A stretch of DNA of 64,000 nt, from the NCBI GenBank assembly GCA_036873755.1, contig JAVTVY010018834.1, forward strand, positions 1 through 64,000. The letters are read 5' to 3'. The position numbers and the translations under genes were made by a program. The stretch is from Hanleya hanleyi. Its lineage: Eukaryota; Mollusca; Polyplacophora; Lepidopleurida; Hanleyidae. This document shows, piece by piece, positions 47,561 through 59,235 of the stretch. How positions within the stretch are numbered: position 1 is the first letter of the stretch; every line of letters starts with the position of its first letter. The notes below the pieces were generated by a model, which worked only from the letters and a program-made list of their open reading frames with translations, made no database searches and was not told where the DNA came from.

Positions 47561-49047
47561 ATCTTGCATCAAACTAGACATGATGGCAAGAGTAAAGTGC
47601 CTAGTCCGGATTGTCCATGAGACTCCAGCGTAACTATTCACATTTTCCAATAGAAACTCGGAACATCATATATAGGCTCAGATGCATTGTCTGGCGCACA
47701 AAAAACACTCTTGATAAAAAACTGAGGTCACTAAGAGACGTGAATCTGGATCATTAATCGCTATTACACAATCTTCTGGAAATAATCTACATAAATACTT
47801 CATTTTGGAAAGTGGTTTCGGGATATTAATTCATCCATTTGTTATATATGGAAAGGCAGAAGGAATACATTACTTTTCCTACTTGACCTACTGGATCTGT
47901 CAAGAAATTGCCTCTGCAAGGAAACAATTTGTCGGGAAAATCCCAAATATTTATGAAAGCCAAGTACAGCCTTCAGACGTAACGATGTAAGCTTAAGGAT
48001 ACAGGTTCTGTGTACTCTTTCTGATAAATAAAATCATCCATAGTTTTTTTCAAGAACAAGACAATTGTAAGCCCGTCCTAGTATTTGTGTATAAACGATA
48101 GTGGAAGGTGTTGCTGGGATATACCCAGTAGCATATACAGAGCACCGGCTGTTCACCCAGACCTGCAACCCGCAAAGTTCATTTGAGATATTAGAGGGAC
48201 GTGGCATATATAACAGTTTCTGGGGAGAATCGAGCCAGGTGTCGCACGCTCACACACTTACAACGTTACTCGTTTACTTCTTTACAGACATCTTTTTTCC
48301 GTACATGTATATCTCAAAACCTGGATGGCCACGAACATTTGCATTCATAAATTCACACCAAAAATAAATCAAGGAAATATAATAAATGATGGGGTATGAC
48401 CGATTTGCTGTTCAACATATGCCTCTCACATATTGCAGATTTACAATTTTTTTACTAAGATATCAGTGCGGCTGAATAATTCTTAACTAATGACCCGTTT
48501 CCGCAAAATTATATTGGCAAAGATATTTTGGTAGAACACTCCACCAGCTTCTCCTTTGAGTACGAACGACAGGAAACTGGTATACAATATCGTAAATTAG
48601 CTCGCTGCAGATGCTTTCTATCGAGAGCGCTTTAAGGACGTTGGACCCCTTGAGGTTCCACCATAACGGAATTATCGTATTGCATTTATTTCGAAAAAGC
48701 CGTTATGGTGAAAAATGTCGAGAAAATAGGGTTCATGTTTTTTAGCTTTCAAGAATCCGGAACGAGGCGGTATTCCCACGGTCAGTGTGATCACAGTAAC
48801 GGTAACGTTTTGGGTAACGGCGAAAACCTGGATAGATATCAGATATTTTGCCTCGATTTCTCCAGTCTCAAATTTCTTACTTTTACGTAAAAACTTTTCA
48901 TCCTGATGGTTACAAATCTGATATAATAATTCGATAACACCAACAGCGTCCAGGCATCCCAATGGGTACAAATTGTGCACAGATTGGACAAACGTATATA
49001 TATATATCCTCATACATGTCATATCAAATGGAATGACATGATATTTC
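47561..49047. other. Unassigned sequence
   Basis: An 88-codon plus-strand frame at 48101-48367 and overlapping frames at 48672-49022 show no domain. Nothing firm. Confidence 0.35.
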
Positions 49048-49105
49048 AGTGGGATAGCACTATAAATGGCAGCATTAGATCTGCTCTGTTACAAGTAGGT
49101 TCTCA
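49048..49105 (+). repeat. SINE-tail-associated fragment
   Basis: GGGATAGCACTATAAATGGC and GATCTGCTCTGTTACAAGTAGG are the reverse complement of 33645-33705. Confidence 0.75.
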
Positions 49106-49325
49106 AATATATAGAAATCTTAATAAATGAAGAGCAGATGTTCAGTGCAAAATGAGTTCGTTCTGATGAAGAATTGGAAGCTCATCATTTCTTGTGAGGA
49201 GCCATTTCATCATTTCTTGTGATTCACATTTCTTGTGAATAATCGACAACCGTTGTCGAACGAACTTTTTTCACACGACACTACCAATACAACTAAACTC
49301 GAAGCAGGCATAATTATTTTAATAT

Positions 49326-49700
49326 AAATTGGAGCGATAGGCAAGATGTGAACAAATTGAGGTCTGGCGAATAAAAAGCAACCATCGTCACCTCACATAC
49401 GATGGATTCTCGGACGCAGCCTTAGTATCTCAGCCGCGCTTTTATTGCAGACCCTAGCACCGGCTTTACCGGAATTAGATACGCTAGCTGTGATGACAGA
49501 TTAGCTCAAACAAATAACTCATCTGGTGTTAATAGATGATCATCGAGGACGTCCGATGAAGTAAACGCCTGAACATGAGGTAAACCTGATAAATGCAAGA
49601 ATACCAAAAAAACTATCCTGTAATGCCCGATGTCGTACGGCTTAAATTTCCCACCAAAACAATAAACCTACATATATTTGTCGAATAACATATACAGAGG
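49326..49700 (+). repeat. Dispersed repeat family R2, copy 3
   Basis: ATTGGAGCGATAGGC, GAGGTCTGGCGAATAAAAAG, ACGATGGATTCTCGGACGC, CTAGCACCGGCTTTACCGG and TAATGCCCGATGTCGTACGG, in R2 order, with a short internal deletion next to the core. No VNTR at its left edge. Confidence 0.85.
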
Positions 49701-50914
49701 GCGGGAAACAAACTATTTTCTTGTAAGCAGTCAACAATTTTCAATGATTCCGAAGACATTCTGAAATCCGATCACTGCCCATTCTATTAATATGACATTA
49801 TGTCAAGACGCTGATAATGTTAATGCTTAACATGATGTCAGTGAATATGTGCATTCCTCAGGGGCTCCTGAACCTTAATGCGCTTGTGGGAAATATATCG
49901 GCTCATACGTCACTACATCATGTCATTCATTATCTCTGTCAGTCATCACGGATCTATTTTTACCGGACACCTTGCAAATTACGTAGAGACGGATTTGCTA
50001 TGAGAATCACCAACTTTAGCGTATAAAATATAAGGCAACACACGTCATCGTGAATGTAAAGGCTGCAACACCTCAATAACCTTCAAATTTGTACTCATAT
50101 CTAGAAAAAAATAGCTGAAGAATGAAAGACTAAATTTCTAAGAAAAAACAGCAGGAAACATAAAAAACACAGAAACAAATCCATTTTACATCCTTAACCT
50201 GGGCATGTTTGAAGAAAGTGGTTTTCACACTAAGTATGTTTATATGCAGAGAGATGACTGTGTGAGAGTGCAACAGGCGCACAGTGATGATAGGCAGATA
50301 TCCTATTTCGGAAAAAAAGTCAACACATCTTTGATGTCTTACAACTGTATTTACTGGTAGTTGGGCAAAAGACGAGACCTACAAGTAAATATGTACATAA
50401 GCCTTCCATATGCAGCACGCCGTGGTTACAAATACAAATTTATCCTTACTTCTGGGACTGATTTTCAAAGCAAGCAATCCTATTTCAAAACTAACATTTC
50501 GTAGTTCATACATCATTGGTACTGACTCTGACAAATTGATTGTCCTAGCATTTTTTTGTTCTTTCGCTTCGATTTTAAAGATTGTCCGTGGGCATCTGTT
50601 AGTTGTTTGATGCCCCTCTGTATGAGGTGCTCATCGTACCGAGTTGGATTGGACACGTGAACCGAAACCAATACAATCGAATGTCGAGACCAACTTCAGT
50701 TTAATGGCGTGAAATGCCGGATTATTCTTCTCAAATGTATCCTTAGTACACCAATCAGGACATTGTTCTTCGGGCATCGAATATATGTGGACGACAGGTG
50801 CCTGGTTTTCATCTACATGCATCGCGGAAGACATGAAGAAACACTACAGCCAAACGACACCACCGAAGACATCTCGTGTGAGCTACACATGGACAATACT
50901 TGAAGGACGATCAT
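49701..50914. other. Unassigned, with an R1-like fragment at its start
   Basis: 49704-49790 (GCGGGAAACAAACTATTTTC, AAGCAGTCAACAATTTTCAATG) resembles the R1 edge. The remainder has no recognised gene. Confidence 0.4.
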
Positions 50915-51232
50915 GCGGTGGTTGGTGGCGTGCTCACTATTTCATCATTCACATGATTTGGGGTGGGGGAGTCGACATCTTGCAAGAAGATGATGTAATG
51001 ATGACTGTATGTACGAGAAAGCAGTATAAACTCTGCTGCGTGTTTCATGAATTCATTGCGGCAAAACATGGTTTTGGTGGATGGTGGCGTGCTCAGTACT
51101 TCTTCATTCACATGATTTGGGGGGGAGTCGACATCTTGCATGAAGGTGATGTAGTGGTGACTGTATATACCAAAAAGCAGTATGAACTCTGCTGTGTGTT
51201 TCATGAATTTATTGATACAAAACATGGTTTTG
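50915..51232. repeat. 159-bp direct duplication open in both strands
   Basis: TGGTGGCGTGCTCA recurs at 50923 and 51082, a spacing of 159 bp (53 codons), with similarity across the whole unit. The plus frame gives GGWWRAHYFIIHMIW then GGWWRAQYFFIHMIW, and the minus strand is open too. No known domain; coding status undecided. Confidence 0.75.
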
Positions 51233-51364
51233 GAAATTTGTGCAACATTTAAAGAACAATGTACATCCCATGACAAAGCCCGTATACCCACCATCCGTAT
51301 GATTGTTCATATTAATCACATTCGGTTTATAAGAACCATGCATCCGTATTTCCTCAGATTTTAG

Positions 51365-51432
51365 TTCCATCTGGCTGATCCTTCCATCTGGCTGATCCTT
51401 CCATCTGGCTGATCCTTCCATCTGGCTGATCC
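51365..51432. repeat. 17-bp minisatellite, 4 units
   Basis: Four identical TTCCATCTGGCTGATCC units. Confidence 0.95.
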
Positions 51433-51669
51433 TTGAAGACCTTTATCCTTATGGAGCTGCAGATCTTGAAGCGCTCCAAGCTACGACGTTTCTCGCCAAT
51501 CAATAACATTCAACACAGAAACGCAACATGAACTTGAGCGACCAATAATAAGCACAATGAGACAGCAGACAGAATCATCCTCACTTTATCCAGAGTATGT
51601 GCATTCGATTCGTATCGACGTTACTTCTGTCGTTACTTCTGATTTATTGACGTTACAAGAGTTATTCTA

Positions 51670-51830
51670 AAGATAGCGACTCTACAACGAAAATCATATG
51701 GATTCAGAATCAGTTATTCGGATTTGATATTTTTAGAAAATCATGATGTCATGCTGGTATTATTAAAAATTGTTGACCGCTTCTCTCTTGCAGGAAACTA
51801 GCCTATGTTTATGTATACTACGACGAGTTC
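51670..51830 (+). repeat. Dispersed repeat family R1, copy 4
   Basis: GACTCTACAACGAAAATCATATGG, then CGGATTTGATATTTTTAG, then TTGACCGCTTCTCTCTTGC and AACTAGCCTATGTTT, the same order as 56180-56310. Confidence 0.75.
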
Positions 51831-51844
51831 AGACGAGAAAAGGC

Positions 51845-53105
51845 AGCCATCACGTTCCAGAATACATCCTGTCCTTTTCCTTTAAAGTCTCTCCAGGATG
51901 TGGACTCTTGTATCTTCAGACTGGTGAAGACAGTCCTCCCGCCGTAGATTGCGTCATATCCCTTTGATTTAAAGTTCCTCCAGAATGGGATCTCTTGTGT
52001 CTTCAGACTAACGAAGACAGCCCTCGTGTCCTAGATTACATTCGGTATCTTTCATCTCAAGTCTCTCTAGTATGTTGTCTATTGCGTTTTCAGACTAAAA
52101 CACATCCTTCTCGCCCTAGATTACGTCCGGTCCCTTTCCGTTAAAATCTCTCCAGAATGTTGTCTCTTGTGTCCTTAGAATTGTCAAGACAGCCCCCCAC
52201 CCCCGCCGCCCTAGATTACATTCGGTATCTTTCCTTTAAATTACAAGACATATAAGGGAAGTGGGAAGAGGTGCCGACATACTGACTGCGTCATATGACT
52301 TCACAGAATAGTCTACTGGTAAACCTATTCTAAAGCACATACCAAGAATCTAACGATTCGTGATATGTGTTGTATCTCAGGTACGCTTTTATTGTACCTG
52401 TGCATGTGGCAACTTGGATGACATGACCACACGGCCCCTAGCACCGGCATAAGCGGTATTAGATACAAATCTAGAGAGCTACGATGGAAATGCTCTGACA
52501 ACTCGTATACTGGTAATTGGTGAGCTGTTTCGCTGTGACAACTCGTACATTAGAGATTGGTGAGCTGTATCGTCGTCAGATGTAAATGACGGCAATTAAC
52601 ACAAAAGACTAGTCTGTAAGGCCCGATGTCGACCCAGCATCAACTTCCCACAAATGCCAACATATACCAAAGACCAAAAGGTCTGTACAGGGCCCGCTCT
52701 TCAGAATGTCGTATCTTGTGTCTTCAGACTAGTGAAGAGAAGCCTCTCGCCATAGGTTGCATGCGATCCCTTTGATTCGAAGTCTCTTCAGAACGATCTC
52801 TTGTGTCTTCAGACTAGTGAAGACAGCCCTCCCGCCCCAGATTGCATCTGATCCCATTTGATTCGAAGTCTCCCCAGAATTGTCTCTCTGGTGACTTCAG
52901 CCTAATCGGTTATACGGATACGACAACCTTCGTGCCCTAGATTACATTCGGTATATGTTATATAAAATATGCCTTTGGGTTATGGACGAGGAAATTCTTT
53001 TAATGAACGATGCTTTTATCTCCAGCGTGGTGTCTTTTATGTCTGCAGACTAGTCAAGACAGCCCTGCTACCCTAGATTACACCCGTTTTAAAGACTCTC
53101 TCGAA
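51845..53105. repeat. Tandem array of about 90-100-bp units, split by R2
   Basis: CTTCAGACT-type and CTCTTGTGTCTTCAGAC blocks recur near 51910, 52005, 52090, 52180, 52720, 52810, 52900 and 53050. Each is followed by GAAGACAGCCCT and then by a CCTAGATTACATTCGG-like segment. The periodicity is interrupted at about 52255-52690 by an R2-related insertion. Confidence 0.8.
52255..52690 (+). repeat. Dispersed repeat family R2, copy 4 (diverged)
   Basis: GTATCTCAGGTACGCTTTTA, CACGGCCCCTAGCACCGGC, ATAAGCGGTATTAGATAC and AAGGCCCGATGTCGAC keep R2 order. It lies inside the tandem array above. Confidence 0.7.
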
Positions 53106-53911
53106 AGTGACACCAGGCTGCCAAAAGATTGCACGTTCGGCAGTATTAACAGAAACTGCAACTGGCTGATTCCTAATTAAATTTAGACGCTCATCTTTCG
53201 GCAGGAAGTAGTTTATTTCAAGCACAACAAGCTGATATCACTTCCTGACAGGTGTTGTCCGTCGAAATTTTAAGCTATGCGCGCGCTGATGCAGATGAAG
53301 TGACGATTTTGCCCTTTTCTCTGACAACTGAGAGCAGTGTTCAGGCTTCGCAAATAGTTCTCCGGCGAAACCTCCGGCGTTAACGATTAGTGAATTGAAT
53401 ACAAATTTGCAGGTGAATAGAACAAATGTCATACTTGCCAACCGTATCACCGGCCTTTGATTATTTGTCGCAGTGAAGGCGGTAAACAATCGGCGGAGGA
53501 AATTGTCGTCGTTGACAGAAATGACGTGTTTGGGTTAACGGATCAGGAGTATTTTTCTTTCCGGTAGTCTGAAGCTTATTAGGTAGGTTAATCATTCTGA
53601 TATAAGACGTTGACGTGTATCATCCAGTCGCTGGGAAAGTTGAATCAAAGTACTTAAAGTACTGATGTCGGGTTTACTTGCATCAGAGGAGTTTATTAGT
53701 CCCATATTTGGGAAGAATGATGGTGTTCGCTTGACATAGGGAATCGTCCTCAAGCTGTTCGGTTTGAAGGGCCAAACTTTCACTTTTATCAAAGGGATAT
53801 GAAATGGACCATTTTGTACAGCCTTCATGCTGAATTATAAGACCCGAAATAATGAAGGACGACAGATGCAGGAACACGGATTTATGGCTCACTAAAGTTG
53901 GTAAGTTGGCT
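53106..53911. other. Unassigned sequence
   Basis: A minus-strand frame at 53238-53489 includes a hydrophobic stretch (MTFVLFTCKFVFNSLIV) resembling a signal peptide, but nothing else supports a gene. Overlapping frames at 53592-53892 are not recognised. Confidence 0.3.
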
Positions 53912-54122
53912 TATTTTCGTATTTTTAGGCACTTTTCGGTGCGGATTTTCTCTTGTTACAAAAATAGGACACCTTTAACCAAAACCAATTTTAGCTATTT
54001 TGACCAACAAATAAGTCTAAATATGATTTTGGTTAAAGGTGTCATAATTTTGCAACGAGAATTTTGGAGAGAAAATGTCGACTGTAAATGCACCGAAAAG
54101 TGCAAAATACGGCAGGTTTGAA
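53912..54122. mobile_element. Foldback MITE, arms of about 90 bp
   Basis: TAGGCACTTTTCGGTGC and GACACCTTTAACCAAAACC in the left arm are matched inverted by GCACCGAAAAGTGC and GATTTTGGTTAAAGGTGTC in the right arm. The central loop is about 30 bp. No coding capacity beyond a palindrome-derived frame. Confidence 0.85.
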
Positions 54123-55333
54123 CCACTGTAAGTCTGGTTGTGTTTGTCTGTAGGTCTTGATTATTCTTTATCTTTATCTATTCAAATGGTCAATTTGGTG
54201 CTTTTTAGACAAAAATTAGCCCCACCAGCTGTGTGTATCAAAAACGCATTGTGAAGATCATCTTTGTGATCTTGCACTATATATGAATCATAACTTTTGT
54301 TGTAAGGTAGCTTACCAAAGATTGAAAAATGTTCAAAAATATTAAAATTCATATTCGTAATAATAATTCATAAAGTGCCATATAGTTATAGAACAACCTC
54401 AAGAATATGTGTGTAAAGTTTGTGTATCCTGTAATTTTTGTATGGCTCCGTAAAGGACCATCGCCGATATTGGACAGATCCACATTTGTTTGACACACCG
54501 TGTACGTTGCTGTCCTCTCACCGTGACGGGACAACCACAGTTATAATCATCCAGTCTCAGCCAATGTTCACTAAATTTGCATTTTCCCGGCATCGGCAAA
54601 ATTAGCCCAAAGCTAAATTCCAAACCAACGAACAATGGCGACTGCAATTTGACCAGTTCAAATGGCGACTGTTCTGATACGTAAATTAGTACAGATGTCA
54701 AGAGCGTGAGCCAATCAGCTGTCGACATTATGACCTCGACCAATACACGTCACAGAATATGAATATTAATTCAGCGGGAAACAGTCACGAGTTTAGTTCA
54801 ACCAATGGACTACACAAAATATGTAAATGAGCTGTCTGACCTCGTTCCAATCTGGCGAAGGGTCACCAGCAAACACGTTTCACGGCTGTTTGGATTTTTA
54901 TTCCGCAATAAATTTCGCTGAACTTCAGAGAATAACTTAGCTTTTTTCCACTCATTTTCCCGGACTCTGTACATATATTTCCTCTGACTTTCCATGTCCT
55001 TTCAACGAAATTCCATTACTCTTAGCGCCTGGAATTGCATGGCTTGTGCGAGGCCTGTTGTGAATGCTGTAAGGGGCATCAAATGAGAACAGTCTCCGGG
55101 CAGGAGATCAAAACTACACATGTGCAGAAGAAAAAAGAAAAACTGAAAAGTGATACTAATGTAGGGTTTACCCTTGGTAAACCCGACAAAAATTACACTC
55201 GTTTCTACTGAATAGTTCGCGTTCTCTGAGATTTTGATTATACTTACCCCAACCCGCATACAACACATTTTAACTTCATGAAGCAATTAACTACAAGCAT
55301 CTGGCCCGTAATTCATTATCCAGCCGCCGCCCA
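54123..55333. other. Unassigned sequence
   Basis: A minus-strand frame of 114 codons at 54399-54743 (starting MVEVIMSTADWLTLLT) has no recognised domain. CCAAT-like motifs near 54710-54810. No gene called. Confidence 0.35.
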
Positions 55334-55434
55334 GCAACCCTACCAGGCCTGGAGTGGGCCAAAATCACCATCGCCATTTCGGTCCCTCCCCAGGCCTGGA
55401 CAGATCCCAAAAAGCTCAGGCCAGATAGGGGTAA
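55334..55434 (-). mobile_element. piggyBac-like MITE, internally deleted
   Basis: Minus strand reads ACCCCTATCTGGCCTGAGC at the start and CCAGGCCTGGTAGGGTTGC at the end, only about 100 bp apart. It keeps both ends of the family at 18103, 23558 and 59236 and has lost the middle. The flanking TTAA is degraded. Confidence 0.75.
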
Positions 55435-55509
55435 AGACTCTCCGCATCCTTATTCCATATTGGTATTACCACCAAATTAAAAAAAATACAATCGTAGTAT
55501 CCATAAACG

Positions 55510-56305
55510 TATGCTAGTTTCCTGCAAGTGGAAAGCGGTCAACATTTCTTGGCGTTCCGAAAATATCAAATCCTTATCGTTGATCAGTATTTCGAAAACC
55601 CATCCATTCAAAGCCCATTCCTTCTCATTCACCAAACGCTATATGGACGATCTTCTCGCTGTGCATAATCGCTACAGATAGCCCTAAAGGCACATCATAT
55701 TTAGACCTATATCTGTACAAAAATGAAGCGGGTCGTCTCTCTCCTCGACTTTATGACAGAAGAGATGATTACAAAGTCAACATCGTAAACTATCCCTTTC
55801 TGGACTAATATTCCAGTGGGATCTGCATATGGCGTATACAAATCTCGCCTAGTAGAATTTGCTAGATCCTGTGTTAAATGTGACGATTTTAATCAACGTC
55901 ACAAAATATTGTTGCAGAAACTTATAAAAACAGGGCCATACCACCAAGCGCCTCCACTCAAAGTTTTTCAAATTTGGCGATACATATCGCATGCTGATAG
56001 CAAACTACGAGCGTAGCGTGCAAGATCTATTGGCATTACGTTTCGTAACTTGTGCCCAATTCCGCTTAATCCGGGGCTAGGGACCGTATAAATCCATGTA
56101 CTTCAAGATCCTCATGATGATCATATGAACGTCACAACCAAAGCGTGACTGATATACATCATAATCTAGAGAACGACTTCACAACGAAAACCATATGGAT
56201 TAAGAATACTGATCAGCGATACGGATTTGATATTTCTGGAACTTCATGATATCTTGCAGGCATCATTGAAACTGTTGACCGCTTCTCTCTTGCAGGAATC
56301 TAGCC
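55510..56305. mobile_element. Reverse transcriptase remnant framed by inverted R1 segments
   Basis: 55510-55605 (TAGTTTCCTGCAAGTGG, GCGGTCAACA, ATATCAAATCCTTATCG, TGATCAGTATT) is the inverted complement of 56200-56305 (AATACTGATCAGCGATACGG to CTTGCAGGAATCTAGCC). Between them lie reverse transcriptase coding remains and the R1 core. Inverted ends around a reverse transcriptase occur in DIRS-like and some Penelope-like elements; which applies is not settled here. Confidence 0.6.
55628..56016 (+). pseudogene. Reverse transcriptase remnant, copy 2
   Basis: FTKRYMDDLLAVHNRY contains the YMDD catalytic box, followed by a stop and a deletion. Then come YLDLYLYKNEAGRLSPRLYD and RRDDYKVNIVNYPFLD, then, after a frame break at about 55808, GSAYGVYKSRLVEFARSCVK and NQRHKILLQKLIKTGP ending at 56016. 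This motif order belongs to a widespread animal retroelement family I recognise but cannot name securely. At least two lesions; not functional. Confidence 0.8.
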
Positions 56306-56440
56306 TAGTTTTATGTATACCATGATTTACTCTTTTAATTCAGTGCCAACTCTATTACATGAATTCGGTCTTTGGATTGTAGACGCGGAAATTAATTAAT
56401 AGACGACGGCTTAATATTGAATGACGAACTAGAGGCTTGT
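56030..56440 (+). repeat. Dispersed repeat family R1 with core, copy 5
   Basis: The core is inverted relative to the R2 copies: CCGCTTAATCCGGGGCTAGG, CATGTACTTCAAGATCCTC and AAAGCGTGACTGATATAC. It is followed by the R1 body and TAGACGACGGCTTAATATTG. The most complete R1 copy in the window. Confidence 0.82.
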
Positions 56441-56917
56441 ATATCCTACAGCCACCATCACAGAAGGTCTGATCCATCTTTAATGGATGGCCAATACGTC
56501 TTTCTATGTTCTGAAATGAGTTACGTGCTTGTTCGTCTTAACAAAGAATTAATGTCAGTTTTGCAATTTGATGCTCTCAGAAAAGCTCATTTTTGCAATT
56601 TGTTTTCCTGAAAAAAACGAAGCGTGCAACTGTCATATTTAGGAGTATTTTGAAGGGGAAGATTTCTTCTTCACAAAGATGCCAAAAAGGACCTGGCGCG
56701 GATTTGGCCCCCAGGTGGTGCGGTTTGGAGTGCCAAAATGAAATATCGCGTACGAAAGAAATTTTTCCGCTAGCTTAAAGAATATTATCTTGTATGTTCA
56801 GATTGATTGTCAGGCACTAGGCCTTGGCTTTCTTGAATAACAGCGCATTGAAGAAGTGTATTCGTGCAAAATCGTCTGTTTTGGGGTAAAATAACTACCT
56901 TATTTTCTCTATAACCA

Positions 56918-57020
56918 TACGAAGCCAGTCGAGAACCAAAACAAACTTTACAAAAAAATATTTGTTGAATCAATATCTAGTAGTTGTCCAAAGATGATTT
57001 TGGTTCTCGACTGGCTTCAT
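56918..57020. repeat. Short foldback, 24-bp arms
   Basis: ACGAAGCCAGTCGAGAACCA near 56920 is matched inverted by TGGTTCTCGACTGGCTTCAT ending near 57020, with about 50 bp between. Confidence 0.88.
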
Positions 57021-57104
57021 ATATAAAATTAAAACTGTATTGGATGTATTCTTTCACGTGAAGTGCTGCACATTAAATGGGATAATTCAAGACAGCACGG
57101 CTAT

Positions 57105-57195
57105 CGCATTGCGCGGTAGTGTAATGGATAAGAGCGCGCTATTTTGAACTTCTTGCATGTCTCGATCGGGTTCGAATCCCATAAAGGGCTAACCG
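57105..57195 (+). pseudogene. tRNA-like sequence
   Basis: TAGTGTAATGGATAAGAG resembles a tRNA D-arm/A box and GGGTTCGAATCCC is a perfect T-loop/B box. The acceptor stem does not pair and the T stem has only three good pairs, so this is a tRNA pseudogene or the head of a tRNA-derived SINE, not a working tRNA. Confidence 0.5.
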
Positions 57196-57541
57196 TATTT
57201 TTTCTTGCCATAATTTATTGTCACTCCAGTCCCCCACTTCGATGCAGATTCAGAACACGAGAAAGAACAGCGTTATTATTTACATAAATATAGTAGCCAC
57301 TACTAGAAAAATAATATGGATTTTGAAGGTATTACTTTTCTGTGCATTTATGAATATGTGTACGGTTATAAATGTAGCTCAGCATGAAAAGAACCAATTT
57401 ATATGCAAATAAAGCAAGGAATATTGTACTTAAGTTGGAGTTTATAAATGTAACTTCTATCTGAATTGTTCACAGTAAGCTCTGTTTGACGCTTGAAACA
57501 TATACGATTCTGTATCAGGCTAAATAAAGGTGAAATCGACA

Positions 57542-58013
57542 ATGGTATGGTCGGTGTGTGCATGCTGTGACAAGCGAAGAAAAAAAGGCCAAATGCGCAA
57601 AATATCTGTTGAGCTCTCAGACTGGGCTAATATACCGCATTCGCATGATGGTTTGATTTGCAACTCATGCCGACAGAGGTATAACAAATCAGAAGAGAAC
57701 TGGATGTCCGATTGATACTACGACACACCAAGCCCTATTAGCTGATGGTACGTCAGGCGGTGCCAAGCAAGAAGTCTCCAAAGTAATAACATTGACAATA
57801 GTATCGTAGTATCGGCACCAAAAGTCACCGACGTGTAATCTTTGCAAGTGCAGTAGGGGTAGATTTGTGGTGATACCAGGCTCCGTGCGATTGGATTTTT
57901 TTTTTTTGCGGCAAAGTGTGTTGGTTCCCGACGGTTGTAGATATTGCTGCAAACAAGATGTGCGAATCGGTGGATGTAATGACACTGCGTCAGGACATTA
58001 CTGGACAGGATGA
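57542..58013 (+). pseudogene. Cysteine-rich transposon-type protein remnant
   Basis: The first frame (57542-57715) starts MVWSVCACCDKRRKKGQ and contains CACC and CNSC pairs about 35 residues apart, a zinc-ribbon-like layout. It stops at 57713-57715. A second frame from 57834 reads CNLCKCSRGRFVVIPGSVRL, then VLVPDGCRYCC, ending TGA at 58011-58013. Paired C2-C2 motifs followed by a GCRYCC block resemble N-terminal regions of several invertebrate DNA-transposon proteins. Family not assigned; the gap between frames suggests decay or an intron. A T run of 12 near 57897 may add a shift. Confidence 0.5.
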
Positions 58014-58340
58014 GGAATCAAGTTGGTAGAAGTAGGAAGCGGAAGATCGAAGATGCCGCATTATCGTCGGATGATATTATGTTTTCATTGGTATTCGTGG
58101 TACACTTCGTGATATAATATATACATAGCTGATGCAAATATTAACACTATCAACATGTAACTTTTTTTAGATTAATGAAGTTTCAATTTTTCTCGCCAGA
58201 TTAATGTGAAACGCTGACTTAGAACAGTGTGGCCTTACTCATGCGGCAGCGCTTGTAAGATATTTGGCAGTCCACCCAATGTCACTGAAGTCACGTGATT
58301 TGTAATGGTCGGACTGGTAAAAGTTGAAAAGGGGGCCAAT

Positions 58341-58416
58341 AGGCCGAAATAGCGTACCATGTCCTTTGTAAATCGATTGGAAAGGCCGAAATAGCGTGCG
58401 ATGTCCTTTGTAAATC
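58341..58416. repeat. 42-bp tandem duplication
   Basis: AGGCCGAAATAGCGTACCATG at 58341 recurs as AGGCCGAAATAGCGTGCGATG at 58383, each followed by TCCTTTGTAAATC. Confidence 0.9.
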
Positions 58417-59235
58417 CTATTACGAAATCTCTCCTCCCATCCTCAAGCCAGGTACATCAATTTAGGGAGCCCCTTGTAATTTTTATCTGATGCAAGCCGA
58501 TATCAAAAATCTTTTTGAGACAAATATTTTATTAAATGCTCGCACACATTGTCCAGGTATTCACTTCTAACTTTCACACGTTCTCGAGTTTGGCTAAAGT
58601 GAATACATAACCACTGAGCCAGATAAAACACCGAAAACTGAAAAATAATTCAGTTCAAAATAGTCAGTAATGTCTTTATCTAGCGACTAACGCACCGGCA
58701 GCCGGGTCTTTCATTATATTCTAATTTCATGAGACATATTAAATTAGTGCTGACATGAGCTAGTTCATTTTGGACTAGATAAGTACCTCTTCTCGCCATT
58801 TGCCATCATTTTCGATCATTTTAGCGGTTCACCGAAGCAATCCAGGATGTAAATCTACTGAATTCTTGAACAATCCTATCCATTACATCATTACGCAATA
58901 TGTCAAAATTTGTCTTGGTTGCATAGGTGGGAGACAACAACTGAAAATTGGTACAAACAGCCGAGGGTAAGCAGCCAATAGACACCAGAAATAGACCCCC
59001 ACCTCCTAACTGAACGACCCGATCTCGAGCCGCCAAATTGAACGGAATCTTCCAAGCTAACACAAAACTGTGAGTAATTTATTTAACGATACCCAGTTGA
59101 GCTGCGTGGACCTTACCGGTGGTCCATATTCTAACACACCTTTACCAAACAATTGCGGAAAATGCTGAGTATATCAGACTACCAACAGATTTAAACGTTC
59201 GGCAGGATTAAAAAAAGATTTTTTATTTTTGTTAT
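58417..59235. other. Unassigned sequence
   Basis: An 80-codon minus-strand frame at 58821-59063 has no domain. Nothing else recognised. Confidence 0.4.

Noticed and set aside
54399..54743. 114-codon minus-strand gene
   Set aside because: No homologous motif recognised and no splice support; left unassigned.
57105..57195. Functional tRNA gene
   Set aside because: The B box is perfect but the acceptor stem does not pair.
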